Shown: positions 8,280-19,496 of the stretch, piece by piece
Position numbering within the stretch: position 1 is the first letter of the stretch
How the letters are laid out: every line of letters begins with the position of its first letter
NCBI GenBank assembly: GCA_030454225.1
Contig: JAKDRW010000001.1
Coordinates: forward strand, 85,365 to 149,364
Length of the DNA: 64,000 bases
DNA from: Vreelandella subglaciescola
GTDB taxonomy: Bacteria > Pseudomonadota > Gammaproteobacteria > Pseudomonadales > Halomonadaceae
Direction: 5' to 3'
Translations under genes and position numbers: made by a program
Notes under the pieces: generated by a model
What the model saw: the letters and a program-made list of their open reading frames with translations, nothing else
Databases searched by the model: none
Told to the model about the DNA's origin: nothing

Positions 8280-10133
8280 TCAAATCCAGAGCTTTTTCAC
8301 CGGCTTGCCGCCATAGGTCAGGTTGACCATGGCGCGCGAGACCAGCAGCGCTGTGAACATGGAGGTCAGGATGCCGATGGAAAGCGTAACGGCAAAGCCC
8401 TTGACCGGCCCGGTGCCAATCGAGAAGAGAATCACCGCGACCAGCAGCGTGGTGATGTTGGCATCGATGATCGACGTGAAGGCGCGCTCGTAGCCGGCGT
8501 GGATCGCCTGCTGAGCAGACAGCCCGTTGCGCAGCTCTTCACGAATGCGCTCGAATATCAGCACGTTGGCATCGACCGCCATCCCCAGCGTAAGCACGAT
8601 GCCGGCAATGCCGGGCAGCGTCAGCGTAGCGCCCAGCAGCGACATGACGGCAACCAGCAGCGTCAGATTAAACGCCAGCGCAATGTTGGCAAAGATGCCG
8701 AACACCTTGTAGCGCAGGAACATGAAGGCGACGACGAGCAACAGGCCAAGTTCGACCGAGAGCAGGCCGCGTTCGATGTTTTTCTGCCCCAGGCTGGGGC
8801 CGATGGTGCGCTCCTGGGCGAAGTAGATCGGCGCGGCAAGCGAGCCCGAACGCAGCAGCAGGGCGAGTTCCGACGACTCGGACGACGAGTCCAGCCCGGT
8901 AATCCGGAAGCTGTTGCCAAAGGCGCTTTGAATCGTGGCCAGGCTGATGATGCCGCGTTCCACGTAAGGATCGCGCACGGTGGTAACCTCGCCGGTGTCC
9001 GGATCGGTGACCTCGTGGTCTTCGCTTTTATGCTCGATGAACACCACCGCCATGTTGCGGCCGATGTTGGTGCGCGTGGCGCGGTTCATCAGCGTGCCGC
9101 CGGTGCCGTCAAGGTTGATGCTGACCTGGGCGCCGCCGTTTTCATCAAAGCTCTGGCTGGCGCTGGAAACGCTGTCACCGGTGATGATCACGTCGCGCAG
9201 CACCGTGGCGTCGCGCGCGGGATCATTGCGAAAGTCGATGGTTTCGGTTTCGCGCTCGGGGGTATCGCCGCGCGCTTCCAGGCGGAACTCGAGGTTGGCC
9301 GTAGCGCCGACAATGCGTTTGGCCGCGGTGGTGTCCTGCACGCCGGGAAGTTCCACCACAATGCGGTTGGGGCCCTGGCGCTGGACCTTGGGTTCGGAGA
9401 CGCCCAGCTCGTTGACGCGGTTACGCAGCGTGGTGAGGTTCTGGTTGATGGCGTAGTCCTGGATTTCGCTGACGTTCTGATCGGTCAGCGTCATCACCAG
9501 GCGCGCTCCGCGGCCGTCGCTTTCGGTGGTGTAATCGAAGTCGGGAAAATCGCGGCGAATCAGGCTGCGCGCGGCGTCGCGGTCGTCGGCGTTGGTAAAC
9601 TCAAGCGACAGCGAGCGCTCGTCGATCTCGGTATTGCGATAGCGAATGCGCTCGTCGCGCAGCAGTTCGCGCATGGCGCTGGCGTTGACCTCCAGGCGCT
9701 GGGTGAGCGCTGCGTCCATGTCGACTTCGAGCAAAAAGTGTACGCCGCCGCGCAGGTCAAGCCCCAGCGACATGGGCGAGGCGTTGAGGGCGCTGAGCCA
9801 GGCGGGCGTCGCCTCGGCGAGGTTGAGCGCCACGGTGGCGTCGTCGTCAAGCGTTGCGCTGATGATGTCGCGGGCGCGCAGCTGGTCGTCGGCGTTTTTC
9901 AGCCGCAGCAGCCACTGGTCGTTCTGTTGCTCGACGTTTTTGACGGCGATGTTCTGGTCGTCCAGGGCCGTGGTAATGCGCTCGAGCTGACGCTCGCTTA
10001 GCGCGCCGTTGGCCTGGGTGCCGATCTGCACGGCGGGATCTGCGGGGAACAGGTTGGGAAGCGAATAAATCAGGCCGGCCAGCAAAACGACCAGAATAAT
10101 CAAATACTTCCACAGGGGGTAACGGTTGAGCAT
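8280..10133 (-). CDS. secD: Protein translocase subunit SecD
   Basis: Large SecDF subunit; its periplasmic P1 domain captures emerging proteins while proton flow through the TM bundle drives release. 617 residues, normal length. The start MLNRYPLWKYLIILVVLLAG gives the first TM; then the P1 domain with DLRGGVHFLLEVD and VVELPGVQDT, then five TMs with VDANVLIFERIREE. The ATG at 10133 fits the family; a longer in-frame start adds unrelated sequence. Operon yajC-secD-secF. Confidence 0.97.
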   Translation of the reverse strand: MLNRYPLWKYLIILVVLLAGLIYSLPNLFPADPAVQIGTQANGALSERQLERITTALDDQNIAVKNVEQQNDQWLLRLKNADDQLRARDIISATLDDDATVALNLAEATPAWLSALNASPMSLGLDLRGGVHFLLEVDMDAALTQRLEVNASAMRELLRDERIRYRNTEIDERSLSLEFTNADDRDAARSLIRRDFPDFDYTTESDGRGARLVMTLTDQNVSEIQDYAINQNLTTLRNRVNELGVSEPKVQRQGPNRIVVELPGVQDTTAAKRIVGATANLEFRLEARGDTPERETETIDFRNDPARDATVLRDVIITGDSVSSASQSFDENGGAQVSINLDGTGGTLMNRATRTNIGRNMAVVFIEHKSEDHEVTDPDTGEVTTVRDPYVERGIISLATIQSAFGNSFRITGLDSSSESSELALLLRSGSLAAPIYFAQERTIGPSLGQKNIERGLLSVELGLLLVVAFMFLRYKVFGIFANIALAFNLTLLVAVMSLLGATLTLPGIAGIVLTLGMAVDANVLIFERIREELRNGLSAQQAIHAGYERAFTSIIDANITTLLVAVILFSIGTGPVKGFAVTLSIGILTSMFTALLVSRAMVNLTYGGKPVKKLWI

Positions 10134-10261
10134 GTAAGCCCTGCCTTCAATAACGAACGGAACGCTGCGCGCTGTAAAGCAGCGCGCAGCAAGGCTTGCC
10201 ATCGTTCACCGGGGCATCCCTGCCGGTGTGTAGGCGGCGTCCGGCAGGGGTGGCGCGATGG

Positions 10262-10594
10262 TTAGATGGACTTGATAGTGCCTTTGGGCAGTACGGCGGC
10301 AACAGCGCTTTTCTGCACGTTCACGGTCGTGCCATCGGCAATTTCGATGCTCAGAAACTCGTCGCTAACCTTGGTGATGCGCCCGACAAGGCCGCCACCG
10401 ATGACGATTTCATCGCCTTTGTCCAGGTTGCCGATCAGCTGTTTGTGCTGCTTGGCGCGCTTGGCCTGGGGGCGCCAGAGCAGGAAATAGAAGATCACGA
10501 CAAAGCCGACCAGCATGACAATCTGAGCGATACCGCCGCCGGCAGCGCCGCCGGCGTCTTGGGCGTTAGCCTGGGAAATGAAAAAGTCCAGCAT
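10262..10594 (-). CDS. yajC: Sec translocon accessory protein YajC
   Basis: Small single-span membrane protein that co-purifies with SecDF and AcrB. 110 residues with one hydrophobic helix (IAQIVMLVGFVVIFYFLLWRP), then a basic stretch KRAKQHKQ and a small beta domain (GGLVGRITKVSDEFLSIEIADG). Strong start with GGAGTG before ATG 10594. It lies between tgt and secD as in E. coli. Confidence 0.96.
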   Translation of the reverse strand: MLDFFISQANAQDAGGAAGGGIAQIVMLVGFVVIFYFLLWRPQAKRAKQHKQLIGNLDKGDEIVIGGGLVGRITKVSDEFLSIEIADGTTVNVQKSAVAAVLPKGTIKSI

Positions 10595-10690
10595 TCAAAG
10601 CACTCCTGGGTTGACGAATAATTAGCGTCTAAATAGGCCTGAAACAGGCAGATGGCTGTTTTCGAGAACGACGTGCCGGATAGGCAGCGG

Positions 10691-12939
<2,249 letters not shown>

Positions 12940-13055
12940 GGCAAGGCTCGTGATTCAATCAGTGGGCAAGGGGCGGAAAAAACAGTAACCGTCAGGCTGA
13001 GTAAAAACCGGGCGCCTAGGATAGCGCCTCGGCGCGATAAAGTCAGGGGTTACAA

Positions 13056-13083
13056 TTGACGCTGAAGAAAGACGGCGTATAAT
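13056..13083 (+). promoter_or_regulatory. Sigma-70 promoter of tRNA-Leu
   Basis: TTGACG (13056-13061) and a consensus TATAAT (13078-13083) are separated by 16 bp, and a GC-rich GCGCGCC stretch follows just before the tRNA, as in stringently controlled stable-RNA promoters. The tRNA begins 12 bp after the -10 box. Confidence 0.85.
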
Positions 13084-13094
13084 GCGCGCCTGTT

Positions 13095-13180
13095 GCCGGT
13101 GTGGCGGAATTGGTAGACGCAGTGGATTCAAAATCCGCCGCTTAATAGGCGTGTCGGTTCGAGTCCGACCACCGGCACCA
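13095..13180 (+). tRNA. tRNA-Leu (anticodon CAA)
   Basis: Class II tRNA decoding UUG. The acceptor stem GCCGGTG pairs with CACCGGC. The anticodon stem GTGGA/TCCGC closes the loop TTCAAAA, giving anticodon CAA. A long variable arm follows, then the T arm TCGG-TTCGAGT-CCGA. The 3' CCA is encoded at 13178-13180. It has its own promoter upstream and terminator downstream, so it appears monocistronic. Confidence 0.96.
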
Positions 13181-13191
13181 TTGAATACGAG

Positions 13192-13228
13192 AAAAGGCCC
13201 GATGCTTTATGCATCGGGCCTTTTTTGT
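13192..13228. terminator. Terminator shared by tRNA-Leu and hexR
   Basis: Stem AAAAGGCCCGATGC paired with its complement around TTTA, followed by six T on the plus strand and four T on the minus strand. It separates the convergent tRNA gene and hexR. Confidence 0.85.
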
Positions 13229-13235
13229 TAACGGC

Positions 13236-14102
13236 TTACTTGTCGCTGCGTTTTTCTACCGGAAAGCGGGTGTCGCGCAGGCTGTCCTTGATCTTTTTCA
13301 GGTGCGGAAGGAAGGCCTCGCCGCGGCGCAGGGTCACGCCGGTGGCCAGCGTATCCACCAGCGCCAGCTGGATCATGCGCGAGGTCATGGGCATGTAGTG
13401 GTCGGTGTCTTCGGGGGTGGCGACTTCCAGAACGGCACTGCATTCGTGGGTTAGCGGCGAGTGGGGCGCGGTAATGCCCAGCACCACGGCGCCGGACTCG
13501 CGCGCGACGCGGGCGATGTCGACCAGCTCGCGGGTGCGTCCGGTGTAGGAGATCACCACGACGACGTCGCCGGTGTGACAGGACGCGGCGACCATGCGCT
13601 GCATGAGCACGTCGACGTAGGCCATGACCGGCAGGTTGAAGCGGAAAAACTTGTGCTGGGCATCCTGCGCCACCGCGCCCGATGCCCCCAGGCCGAAAAA
13701 ATGGATCTGCTTGGCCTGGGTGAGGTAGTCGACCATGCGCTCGACGGCGTCCATGTTGATGTCGCGGCGCGCCTCGTCAAGCGCGGCAATGGTGGCGCCG
13801 AAAATCTTGTGGGTGTACTGGCTGGCGTTATCGCCAGGCTCCACCGCGCGAGTGACGTAGGGGGTGCCGCCGGCCAGGCTTTGCGCCAGTTTGATCTTGA
13901 AGTCGGGGTAGCCCTTGGCGCCGAAGTTGCGGCAAAAGCGGTTGACCGTGGGCTCGCTGACGCCGGCGGCCTGGGCCAGGATCGCGATGCTCAGGCTGGT
14001 GGCGGCGGCCGGATCGTCAAGAATGACGCAGGCCACCTTGCGCTCCGAGCGGTTGAGGTCTTCTTGGCGCTGGCGTAAGCGGTCGAGCAGATCGTGGGCC
14101 AT
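13236..14102 (-). CDS. hexR: RpiR-family transcriptional regulator, HexR-like
   Basis: Regulator of central carbon metabolism; HexR proteins sense the Entner-Doudoroff intermediate KDPG. 288 residues: N-terminal HTH ([20 protein letters not shown]) and a SIS sugar-isomerase domain ([36 protein letters not shown]). I chose ATG 14102 because GGAG lies 6 nt before it; a start 12 bp upstream is less well placed. It is single and divergent from ftsB. No glucose or ED genes lie next to it here, so the HexR name rests on sequence resemblance only. Confidence 0.8.
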   Translation of the reverse strand: MAHDLLDRLRQRQEDLNRSERKVACVILDDPAAATSLSIAILAQAAGVSEPTVNRFCRNFGAKGYPDFKIKLAQSLAGGTPYVTRAVEPGDNASQYTHKIFGATIAALDEARRDINMDAVERMVDYLTQAKQIHFFGLGASGAVAQDAQHKFFRFNLPVMAYVDVLMQRMVAASCHTGDVVVVISYTGRTRELVDIARVARESGAVVLGITAPHSPLTHECSAVLEVATPEDTDHYMPMTSRMIQLALVDTLATGVTLRRGEAFLPHLKKIKDSLRDTRFPVEKRSDK

Positions 14103-14248
14103 CAGGGTCTCCATAAGCGGTTGGCGTCATGCTGGCCGGGGGCATTTTCCCAGGTGGTACACAGCTAGGTGAAGGCGCTGGCGGCGCGCATGAATGGCCG
14201 TGCAGATTAAGTCGTGGCGTAGCGTGCTGGCTAGTTTAGCAATTTCCA

Positions 14249-14262
14249 ACGACTTGAGTCGT
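14249..14262. promoter_or_regulatory. 14-bp palindrome between hexR and ftsB, possible operator
   Basis: ACGACT-TG-AGTCGT is a perfect inverted repeat in the 300-bp divergent gap between hexR and ftsB. It does not match the HexR motifs I know. Nothing else in the gap is clear apart from a TATGAT hexamer at 14371 that could be an ftsB -10 box. Confidence 0.3.
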
Positions 14263-14406
14263 GGGCATTTGGCGAGGGAAATTACTTGCTTAGCGTGGCC
14301 GCCTGCCTGCGCTTAATGGCATAATGCGTCGTTTTAACGTGGGGCTGCCAGATACTGGGGTGTCAACGTGTATGATTTCTGCATTTTACTTTAATAGGCG
14401 TATGCG

Positions 14407-14775
14407 GTGAGTAGCAAAACCAAGGCGTGGCCTTTTCGTAAGTGGCTTGTCGTGGGGCTTTTGGCTCTGCTGGCGCTTCTGCAATACAAGCTATGGCTGG
14501 GGCGTGGTGGCTGGCAAGACCTGCAGCGGGTGCAGGCCCGGGTTGACGCCCAGGAAGCGGCCAACGTGCCGATGCGCGAGCGCAATGCGCGGCTTGCCGC
14601 CGAGGTCCGGGATCTGAAAACCGGCCTTGATGCGGTGGAGGAGCGCGCGCGCAGCGATATGGGCATGGTGCGCGCCGACGAGCAGTTTTTCTGGGTGCCG
14701 GGAGTGCACGCTGACGACTCGCCGGCGCCGGAAAATCCGGGCCTTTCGGCGACGTCCGACGGGGCAGGTTCGTGA
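14407..14775 (+). CDS. ftsB: Cell division protein FtsB
   Basis: Bitopic septum protein forming the FtsQLB complex that licenses septal peptidoglycan synthesis. 122 residues: short cytoplasmic tail, one TM (WLVVGLLALLALLQYKLWL), then a coiled coil (residues about 35-75, AQEAANVPMRERNARLAAEV) and a tail containing RADEQFFWV, the usual end region of FtsB. It uses a GTG start at 14407; the nearby ATG CGG TGA cannot serve. Its stop overlaps the GTG start of ispD. In many relatives eno precedes ftsB; here hexR does. Confidence 0.9.
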   Translation: MSSKTKAWPFRKWLVVGLLALLALLQYKLWLGRGGWQDLQRVQARVDAQEAANVPMRERNARLAAEVRDLKTGLDAVEERARSDMGMVRADEQFFWVPGVHADDSPAPENPGLSATSDGAGS

Positions 14776-15467
14776 GCGCGGCTACCTGGCTGATCGTTCC
14801 CGCGGCGGGGCAGGGGCGGCGGATGGGGGCCGGCCGTCCCAAGCAGTACCTGCCCCTTCTCGGCGAGGCGATCCTGACCCGCACGCTTGCGCGCCTGCAC
14901 GCGGCACTGCCCGACGCGCGCCTGGCGCTGTGCCTGGATGACGACGACGACTGGTTTTGCTCCGATGGGGTGCCTTTCTCACGCTGGCAGCGCGTGGCCG
15001 GCGGCGTGGAACGCATGGACAGCGTGCTCAACGCGCTGCGCGCTATGCCCGCCGCTGAGCACGACCTGGTGCTGGTGCATGACGTGGCGCGGCCCTGCGT
15101 AACGCCGGATGATGTTCGTGCGCTGGTGGAGGCGGCTGCCAGCCACGCTGACGGTGCGCTGCTCGCCATGCCGGTGGCCGATACCATGAAGCGCGCCACG
15201 CCCGCCGGCGACTGCGCGCATACCGAGCCCCGCAAGGGGCTGTGGCACGCGCTGACGCCCCAGGGGTTTGCCTACGGGCTGCTGCGCCGCGCGCTGGAAC
15301 AGGCGCGCGATAGCGCGCTAGAGGTGACCGACGAAGCCTCGGCGGTCGAAGCGCTGGGCGGCCGGCCGCGGCTGGTCAGCGGGCGGCGGGATAACCTCAA
15401 GGTGACCCACCCCGACGACCTGGCACTGGCCTCGGCCATTTTGACGGCGCAGGGCGAGCGTGCATAA
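14772..15467 (+). CDS. ispD: 2-C-methyl-D-erythritol 4-phosphate cytidylyltransferase IspD
   Basis: Third step of the MEP isoprenoid pathway, making CDP-ME from MEP and CTP. 231 residues, with the CTP-binding loop PAAGQGRRMGAGRPKQYLPL, VHDVARPCV, and VTDEASAVE. GTG start at 14772 overlaps the ftsB stop by 4 bp, so translation is probably coupled. Followed by ispF. Confidence 0.96.
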   Translation: MSAATWLIVPAAGQGRRMGAGRPKQYLPLLGEAILTRTLARLHAALPDARLALCLDDDDDWFCSDGVPFSRWQRVAGGVERMDSVLNALRAMPAAEHDLVLVHDVARPCVTPDDVRALVEAAASHADGALLAMPVADTMKRATPAGDCAHTEPRKGLWHALTPQGFAYGLLRRALEQARDSALEVTDEASAVEALGGRPRLVSGRRDNLKVTHPDDLALASAILTAQGERA

Positions 15468-15533
15468 ACGCGGCGTGTTACCCGGGCGCTGGTGCTACCC
15501 GTTTTTCTCTCAGTTTGCTATCAGGAGTGTTGC

Positions 15534-16016
15534 ATGCGCATCGGCCACGGCTTTGATGTCCACCGTTTTGGCCCCGGCGATCATTTGATGATCGGCGGCG
15601 TCAAGCTGCCTTTTGAACAGGGGTTTGTGGCTCACTCGGACGGTGACGTGCTGCTGCACGCGCTGTGCGATGCGCTGCTGGGCGCCTGCGCGCTAGGCGA
15701 TATCGGCCGCCACTTCCCCGACACCGACCCGGCCTATAAAGGCGCCGACAGCCGCGAGCTTTTGCGCCGGGTGCTCAAACGGGTCGAAGGCGAAGGCTTC
15801 ACCCCGGTCAATCTGGATGCCACGCTGATGGCGCAGACGCCCAAGATGGCCGGGCATATCGACGCCATGCGCGAAACCATCGCCAAGGATCTCAAGCTGT
15901 CGCTGGGCCAGGTCAACGTCAAGGCAACGACAACCGAGCGGCTGGGCTTTACCGGCCGCGGCGAAGGCATTGCCGCTGAGGCGGTGGTGTTATTGACCCG
16001 GCGCAGCGGCTCATGA
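15534..16016 (+). CDS. ispF: 2-C-methyl-D-erythritol 2,4-cyclodiphosphate synthase IspF
   Basis: Fifth step of the MEP pathway, cyclising CDP-ME-2P with release of CMP. 160 residues with the N-terminal [13 protein letters not shown] (zinc ligands Asp and His), [18 protein letters not shown] and [23 protein letters not shown] 15534 has CAGGAGTG 9 nt upstream; a longer in-frame start has no support. Its stop overlaps truD by 4 bp. Confidence 0.97.
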   Translation: MRIGHGFDVHRFGPGDHLMIGGVKLPFEQGFVAHSDGDVLLHALCDALLGACALGDIGRHFPDTDPAYKGADSRELLRRVLKRVEGEGFTPVNLDATLMAQTPKMAGHIDAMRETIAKDLKLSLGQVNVKATTTERLGFTGRGEGIAAEAVVLLTRRSGS

Positions 16017-17080
16017 GCCCGGCGCTTGACTGGGCGCGTAGCCTGGGCGCGACGTTTGGCCCGCCCCAGCCCGGCGACTACCGCGCCGTAGCGGAAGATT
16101 TTCTCGTCGATGAGGCGCTTGATTTCGCCCCCGAAGGCCACGGCGAACACCTCTGGCTGCGCATCGAAAAGCGCGGCCAGACCACGCTCGACGTCGTCAA
16201 TATGCTGGCACGACTGTGCGATGTAACGCCCAGAGATATTGGCTATTCGGGCATGAAGGACCGTCTTGCGGTAACGCGCCAGTGGCTCAGCGTGCATCTG
16301 CCCGGCCGCGACGCGCCGGAGCCGCTTGAAGAACGGCTGGCGGCGCTTGGCACCCGGGTACTTGAGCGTGCCCGCCACCCGCGCAAGCTCAAGCGCGGCG
16401 TGCACCGCAGCAACCGCTTCAGCCTGCGCCTCAGTGGCGACGCCGTCGCGGCCGATGATTTTAGCGCGCGCTGGCAGGCGCTGTGCGCGTCTGGCGTGCC
16501 CAACTATTTCGGCCCCCAGCGGTTTGGCGCCGGCGGGCGTAACCTTGAGCGGGTGCAGGCGCTGTTTGCCCGCGGTTGGCGCAAGCGCGAGGACCGCCAG
16601 GGGATGCTGCTGTCGAGCGCGCGCAGCTTTTTGTTCAATGAGCTGTTGAACGCGCGGGTAAAAACAGGCTGTTGGGCGACGCCGCTGGACGGCGATACGC
16701 TGATGCTGGAGGGCACCCAAAGTATCTTTACCGCCGAGCACGCAAACGCCGAGCTTTGCCGCCGTGCCGCCGAGCTCGACCTGCACCCGGCGGGCCCGCT
16801 ATGGGGCACGGGCATGCCGGTGGATTTTGAGTCCGCCGCGTCGGCGCAGCGCTTTGAAGTGGGGCTGAAACAGGCCCACCCGATGCTGTGCGACGGCATC
16901 GAACAGGCCGGTGCCAAGTGCGCGCGGCGCGCGCTGCGCCTGCGTCTCGGCGAGCCTGAGTTTGTGCCGCTCGATACCGGCGTCAGGCTGTCGTTTTCGC
17001 TGCCTAAGGGCAGTTTCGCCACCGCCGTGCTGCGCGAGCTGATCGCGCACCCGGACTTTGCTCCGTTGTCGGTCGGTTAA
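16013..17080 (+). CDS. truD: tRNA pseudouridine(13) synthase TruD
   Basis: Makes pseudouridine 13 in tRNA-Glu and a few others. 355 residues. The catalytic Asp is in [15 protein letters not shown]; other TruD marks are [11 protein letters not shown] and the C-terminal [16 protein letters not shown] overlap with ispF and 15 bp before surE place it firmly in the operon. Confidence 0.96.
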   Translation: MSPALDWARSLGATFGPPQPGDYRAVAEDFLVDEALDFAPEGHGEHLWLRIEKRGQTTLDVVNMLARLCDVTPRDIGYSGMKDRLAVTRQWLSVHLPGRDAPEPLEERLAALGTRVLERARHPRKLKRGVHRSNRFSLRLSGDAVAADDFSARWQALCASGVPNYFGPQRFGAGGRNLERVQALFARGWRKREDRQGMLLSSARSFLFNELLNARVKTGCWATPLDGDTLMLEGTQSIFTAEHANAELCRRAAELDLHPAGPLWGTGMPVDFESAASAQRFEVGLKQAHPMLCDGIEQAGAKCARRALRLRLGEPEFVPLDTGVRLSFSLPKGSFATAVLRELIAHPDFAPLSVG

Positions 17081-17095
17081 ACAAGGAGAGGCACC

Positions 17096-17842
17096 ATGCG
17101 GCGATTGCTGCTTTCCAATGATGACGGCGTCCACGCGCCGGGGCTGCGCGCGCTTTACGACGCGCTGGTGGCCCATGCCAAGGTGCGCGTGGTGGCGCCC
17201 GACCGCGACTGTAGCGGCGCCAGTAATTCGCTGACGCTATCGCGCCCGCTGTCGCTCACCGCGCTGGAGAGCGGGTTTTACAGCGTTGACGGCACGCCCG
17301 CCGACTGCGTTTATCTAGGGGTTAACGGCGTCTGGGATGAAAAGCCCGACCTGGTGATTTCGGGGATTAACCACGGCAGCAACCTGGGCGACGACGTGCT
17401 CTATTCGGGCACTGTGGCCGCGGCCATGGAAGGGCGCAACCTGGGGATGTCGGCGATTGCCGTATCGCTGTGCGGCAGACGCCACTTTGACAGCGCGGCG
17501 CGGGTGACGGCCACGCTGGTCGGCGCGGCAGCACAGCTGTCGTTGCCGCCGCGCACGCTGCTCAACGTCAACGTGCCGGACCTGCCCTGGGACGCCATCC
17601 AGGGCGTCAAGGTGACGCGGCTGGGCTATCGCGGGCCCGCGGCCAGGCCCGTGGCCACCCAGGACCCGCGCGGACGGACGCGCTACTGGATCGCGGCGCT
17701 GGGGGCCAACGCCGACGACGGAGAAGACACCGATTTTGCCGCCATTGAGGCCGGCTGGGTGTCGATCACCCCGCTGCAGACCGACCTTACGCGCCATGCG
17801 GCGCGCCACGACGTGCAGGATTGGCTGGATGCTTTCGCCTGA
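17096..17842 (+). CDS. surE: 5'/3'-nucleotidase SurE
   Basis: Metal-dependent nucleoside-monophosphate and exopolyphosphate phosphatase linked to stationary-phase survival. 248 residues; metal site [16 protein letters not shown], plus [16 protein letters not shown] and [22 protein letters not shown] 17096 has AAGGAGAGG before it. The order surE-pcm-(DUF368)-nlpD-rpoS is the stationary-phase cluster of many gammaproteobacteria. Confidence 0.97.
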   Translation: MRRLLLSNDDGVHAPGLRALYDALVAHAKVRVVAPDRDCSGASNSLTLSRPLSLTALESGFYSVDGTPADCVYLGVNGVWDEKPDLVISGINHGSNLGDDVLYSGTVAAAMEGRNLGMSAIAVSLCGRRHFDSAARVTATLVGAAAQLSLPPRTLLNVNVPDLPWDAIQGVKVTRLGYRGPAARPVATQDPRGRTRYWIAALGANADDGEDTDFAAIEAGWVSITPLQTDLTRHAARHDVQDWLDAFA

Positions 17843-17873
17843 ATTAACGCTTCGCGCGCGGCGCGGTCGGGGA

Positions 17874-18506
17874 ATGACCTCGCAACGAACCCGGGATCGT
17901 ATGGTCGAACGCCTGGCGCAGCAGGGGATCAGCGATGCGCGTGTGCTTGAGGTTATGGCGACCGAGCCGCGCCACCTGTTTGTCGACGAGGCGCTGGCCC
18001 ACCGCGCCTACGAGGATACCGCGCTACCTATCGGCTTTGGCCAGACGCTCTCGCGCCCGCTGACCGTGGCGCGAATGACCGAGCTTACCTTGCAAGAGTC
18101 GCCCGGCCGGGTGCTGGAGCTGGGCACCGGATCGGGCTATCAGGCGCTGATCCTGTCGCGGCTGGTGCCCGCGCTGCATTCCGTCGAGCGTATGTCGGCG
18201 CTGCACCGCCGCGCCGCCGAGCGGCTTAAATGGCTCGAAGCGCCGGTGCGGCTCAAAGTCGCCGACGGCAACCAGGGGTGGCCGGAGGCGAGGCCTTTTG
18301 ATGTTATTTTATTGACCGCCTGCGCGCGTACGCTGCCGGCGGCGCTGCTTGAGCAGCTCAGCGATGGCGGCGCGCTGATTGCGCCGCTGGAAATGTCTGA
18401 CGGCAAACAGCGGCTGACGCGGGTGCGGCGCACCGGGCATAGTTTTGAACAGCGCTGCCTTGAAGTCGTGCATTTTGTCCCCCTGTTGGAAGGAGTTGTG
18501 GATTGA
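17874..18506 (+). CDS. pcm: Protein-L-isoaspartate O-methyltransferase Pcm
   Basis: Repairs isoaspartyl residues in aged proteins using SAM. 210 residues. SAM site RVLELGTGSGYQAL; the family's substrate loop is ALPIGFGQTLSRPLTVARM. I use ATG 17874 (MTSQRTRDRMVERL), the N-terminus conserved in pseudomonads; an ATG at 17829 overlapping the end of surE is possible. Its stop overlaps the next gene by 4 bp. The motif I normally see as QTISQP reads QTLSRP, a mild change. Confidence 0.95.
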   Translation: MTSQRTRDRMVERLAQQGISDARVLEVMATEPRHLFVDEALAHRAYEDTALPIGFGQTLSRPLTVARMTELTLQESPGRVLELGTGSGYQALILSRLVPALHSVERMSALHRRAAERLKWLEAPVRLKVADGNQGWPEARPFDVILLTACARTLPAALLEQLSDGGALIAPLEMSDGKQRLTRVRRTGHSFEQRCLEVVHFVPLLEGVVD

Positions 18507-19492
18507 ACCGTTCCACGTTACGCGTGTTTTTAACCGGTGCCGGCATGGGGGCAGCCGACGCGGTGCCCGGCGTTTCCGGCGGCACTATCGCTTTTATCAG
18601 TGGTTTTTATGCCGAGCTGATTCATACCATTCGCCAGTTTGGCCCCGGCGCATTTGGCGCCTGGCGGCGCGGTGGCCTGAAAGGGCTTGCACAGCATTTG
18701 AATCTGGCCTTTCTCGTGCCGCTGCTGGCGGGCGTAGCGCTGGCCTTGTTCAGCGTCGCTCACTTGACAGTGTGGCTGATGGACACCTACCCGCTGCTGC
18801 TCGACGGGTTCTTTTTTGGCCTGGTGGCGGCCTCGATGCTGGTGGTGTATGAAGCGCGCACGCGCTTTAAGTGGCGCTACCTGGTCGCGCTGGCTCTGGG
18901 GCTGTGGCTGGCGCGCTCGCTGCCGTCGCTGATGCCGCTGTTGCTTACCGTGGGTAGTGACTCGCTGGTGATCGTGCTGGCCGGCAGTATCGCCATTAGC
19001 GCGATGTTGCTGCCGGGCGTGTCGGGCAGTTTTTTGCTGCTTTCCATGGGGCTTTACGGCACGGTCATGCAGGCTATCCGCGGGCTGGATATGGGCATTA
19101 TCCTGCTGTTTGGCGGCGGCTGTGCGATCGGCCTGATGCTGTTTTCGCGGCTGCTGTCGTGGCTGCTGGACCGCTACTATGCGGCTACCATGCAGCTATT
19201 ATTAGGTTTTATCATCGGTTCGCTGCCGCTTCTCTGGCCCTGGCGCGAACTGCTACGCTACCAAATAGGCCCCGATAAGCAGTTGATTCCACTGGCGCAC
19301 CGCTACCTGTTGCCCGAGGACTACGCCATGCTTACCGGCCAGTCGGCCCAGACCCTCGGTGTGATAGCGCTGATGGCCGCTGGCGCACTGCTGGTGATGG
19401 CGTTGAGTCGCCACGCCAAACGCCGAACCCTCCAACCCGACCGGGCGGAGCTAAACGCTACTCGAACAAGCGCTGATCAACAGGAGACTTAG
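18503..19492 (+). CDS. popT: DUF368 membrane protein, PopT-type polyprenyl-phosphate transporter
   Basis: DUF368 proteins were reported to flip undecaprenyl phosphate back to the inner leaflet, supplying lipid carrier for peptidoglycan and LPS. 329 residues with about 8 to 9 TM helices. The N-terminal signature GAADAVPGVSGGTIAFISGF has a matching inner repeat MLLPGVSGSFLLLSMGLY (residues about 170-190), as expected for an inverted-repeat transporter. The start is TTG 18503, 8 nt after AAGGAG and overlapping the pcm stop. Sitting between pcm and nlpD ties it to the surE-pcm-nlpD-rpoS operon. Substrate is inferred from the family. Confidence 0.85.
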   Translation: MNRSTLRVFLTGAGMGAADAVPGVSGGTIAFISGFYAELIHTIRQFGPGAFGAWRRGGLKGLAQHLNLAFLVPLLAGVALALFSVAHLTVWLMDTYPLLLDGFFFGLVAASMLVVYEARTRFKWRYLVALALGLWLARSLPSLMPLLLTVGSDSLVIVLAGSIAISAMLLPGVSGSFLLLSMGLYGTVMQAIRGLDMGIILLFGGGCAIGLMLFSRLLSWLLDRYYAATMQLLLGFIIGSLPLLWPWRELLRYQIGPDKQLIPLAHRYLLPEDYAMLTGQSAQTLGVIALMAAGALLVMALSRHAKRRTLQPDRAELNATRTSADQQET

Positions 19493-19496
19493 TCGC

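Noticed and set aside
17829..17873. Earlier pcm start overlapping surE
   Set aside because: The extra 15 residues are Arg-rich and not conserved; MTSQRTRD fits the family start. Kept only as an alternative.
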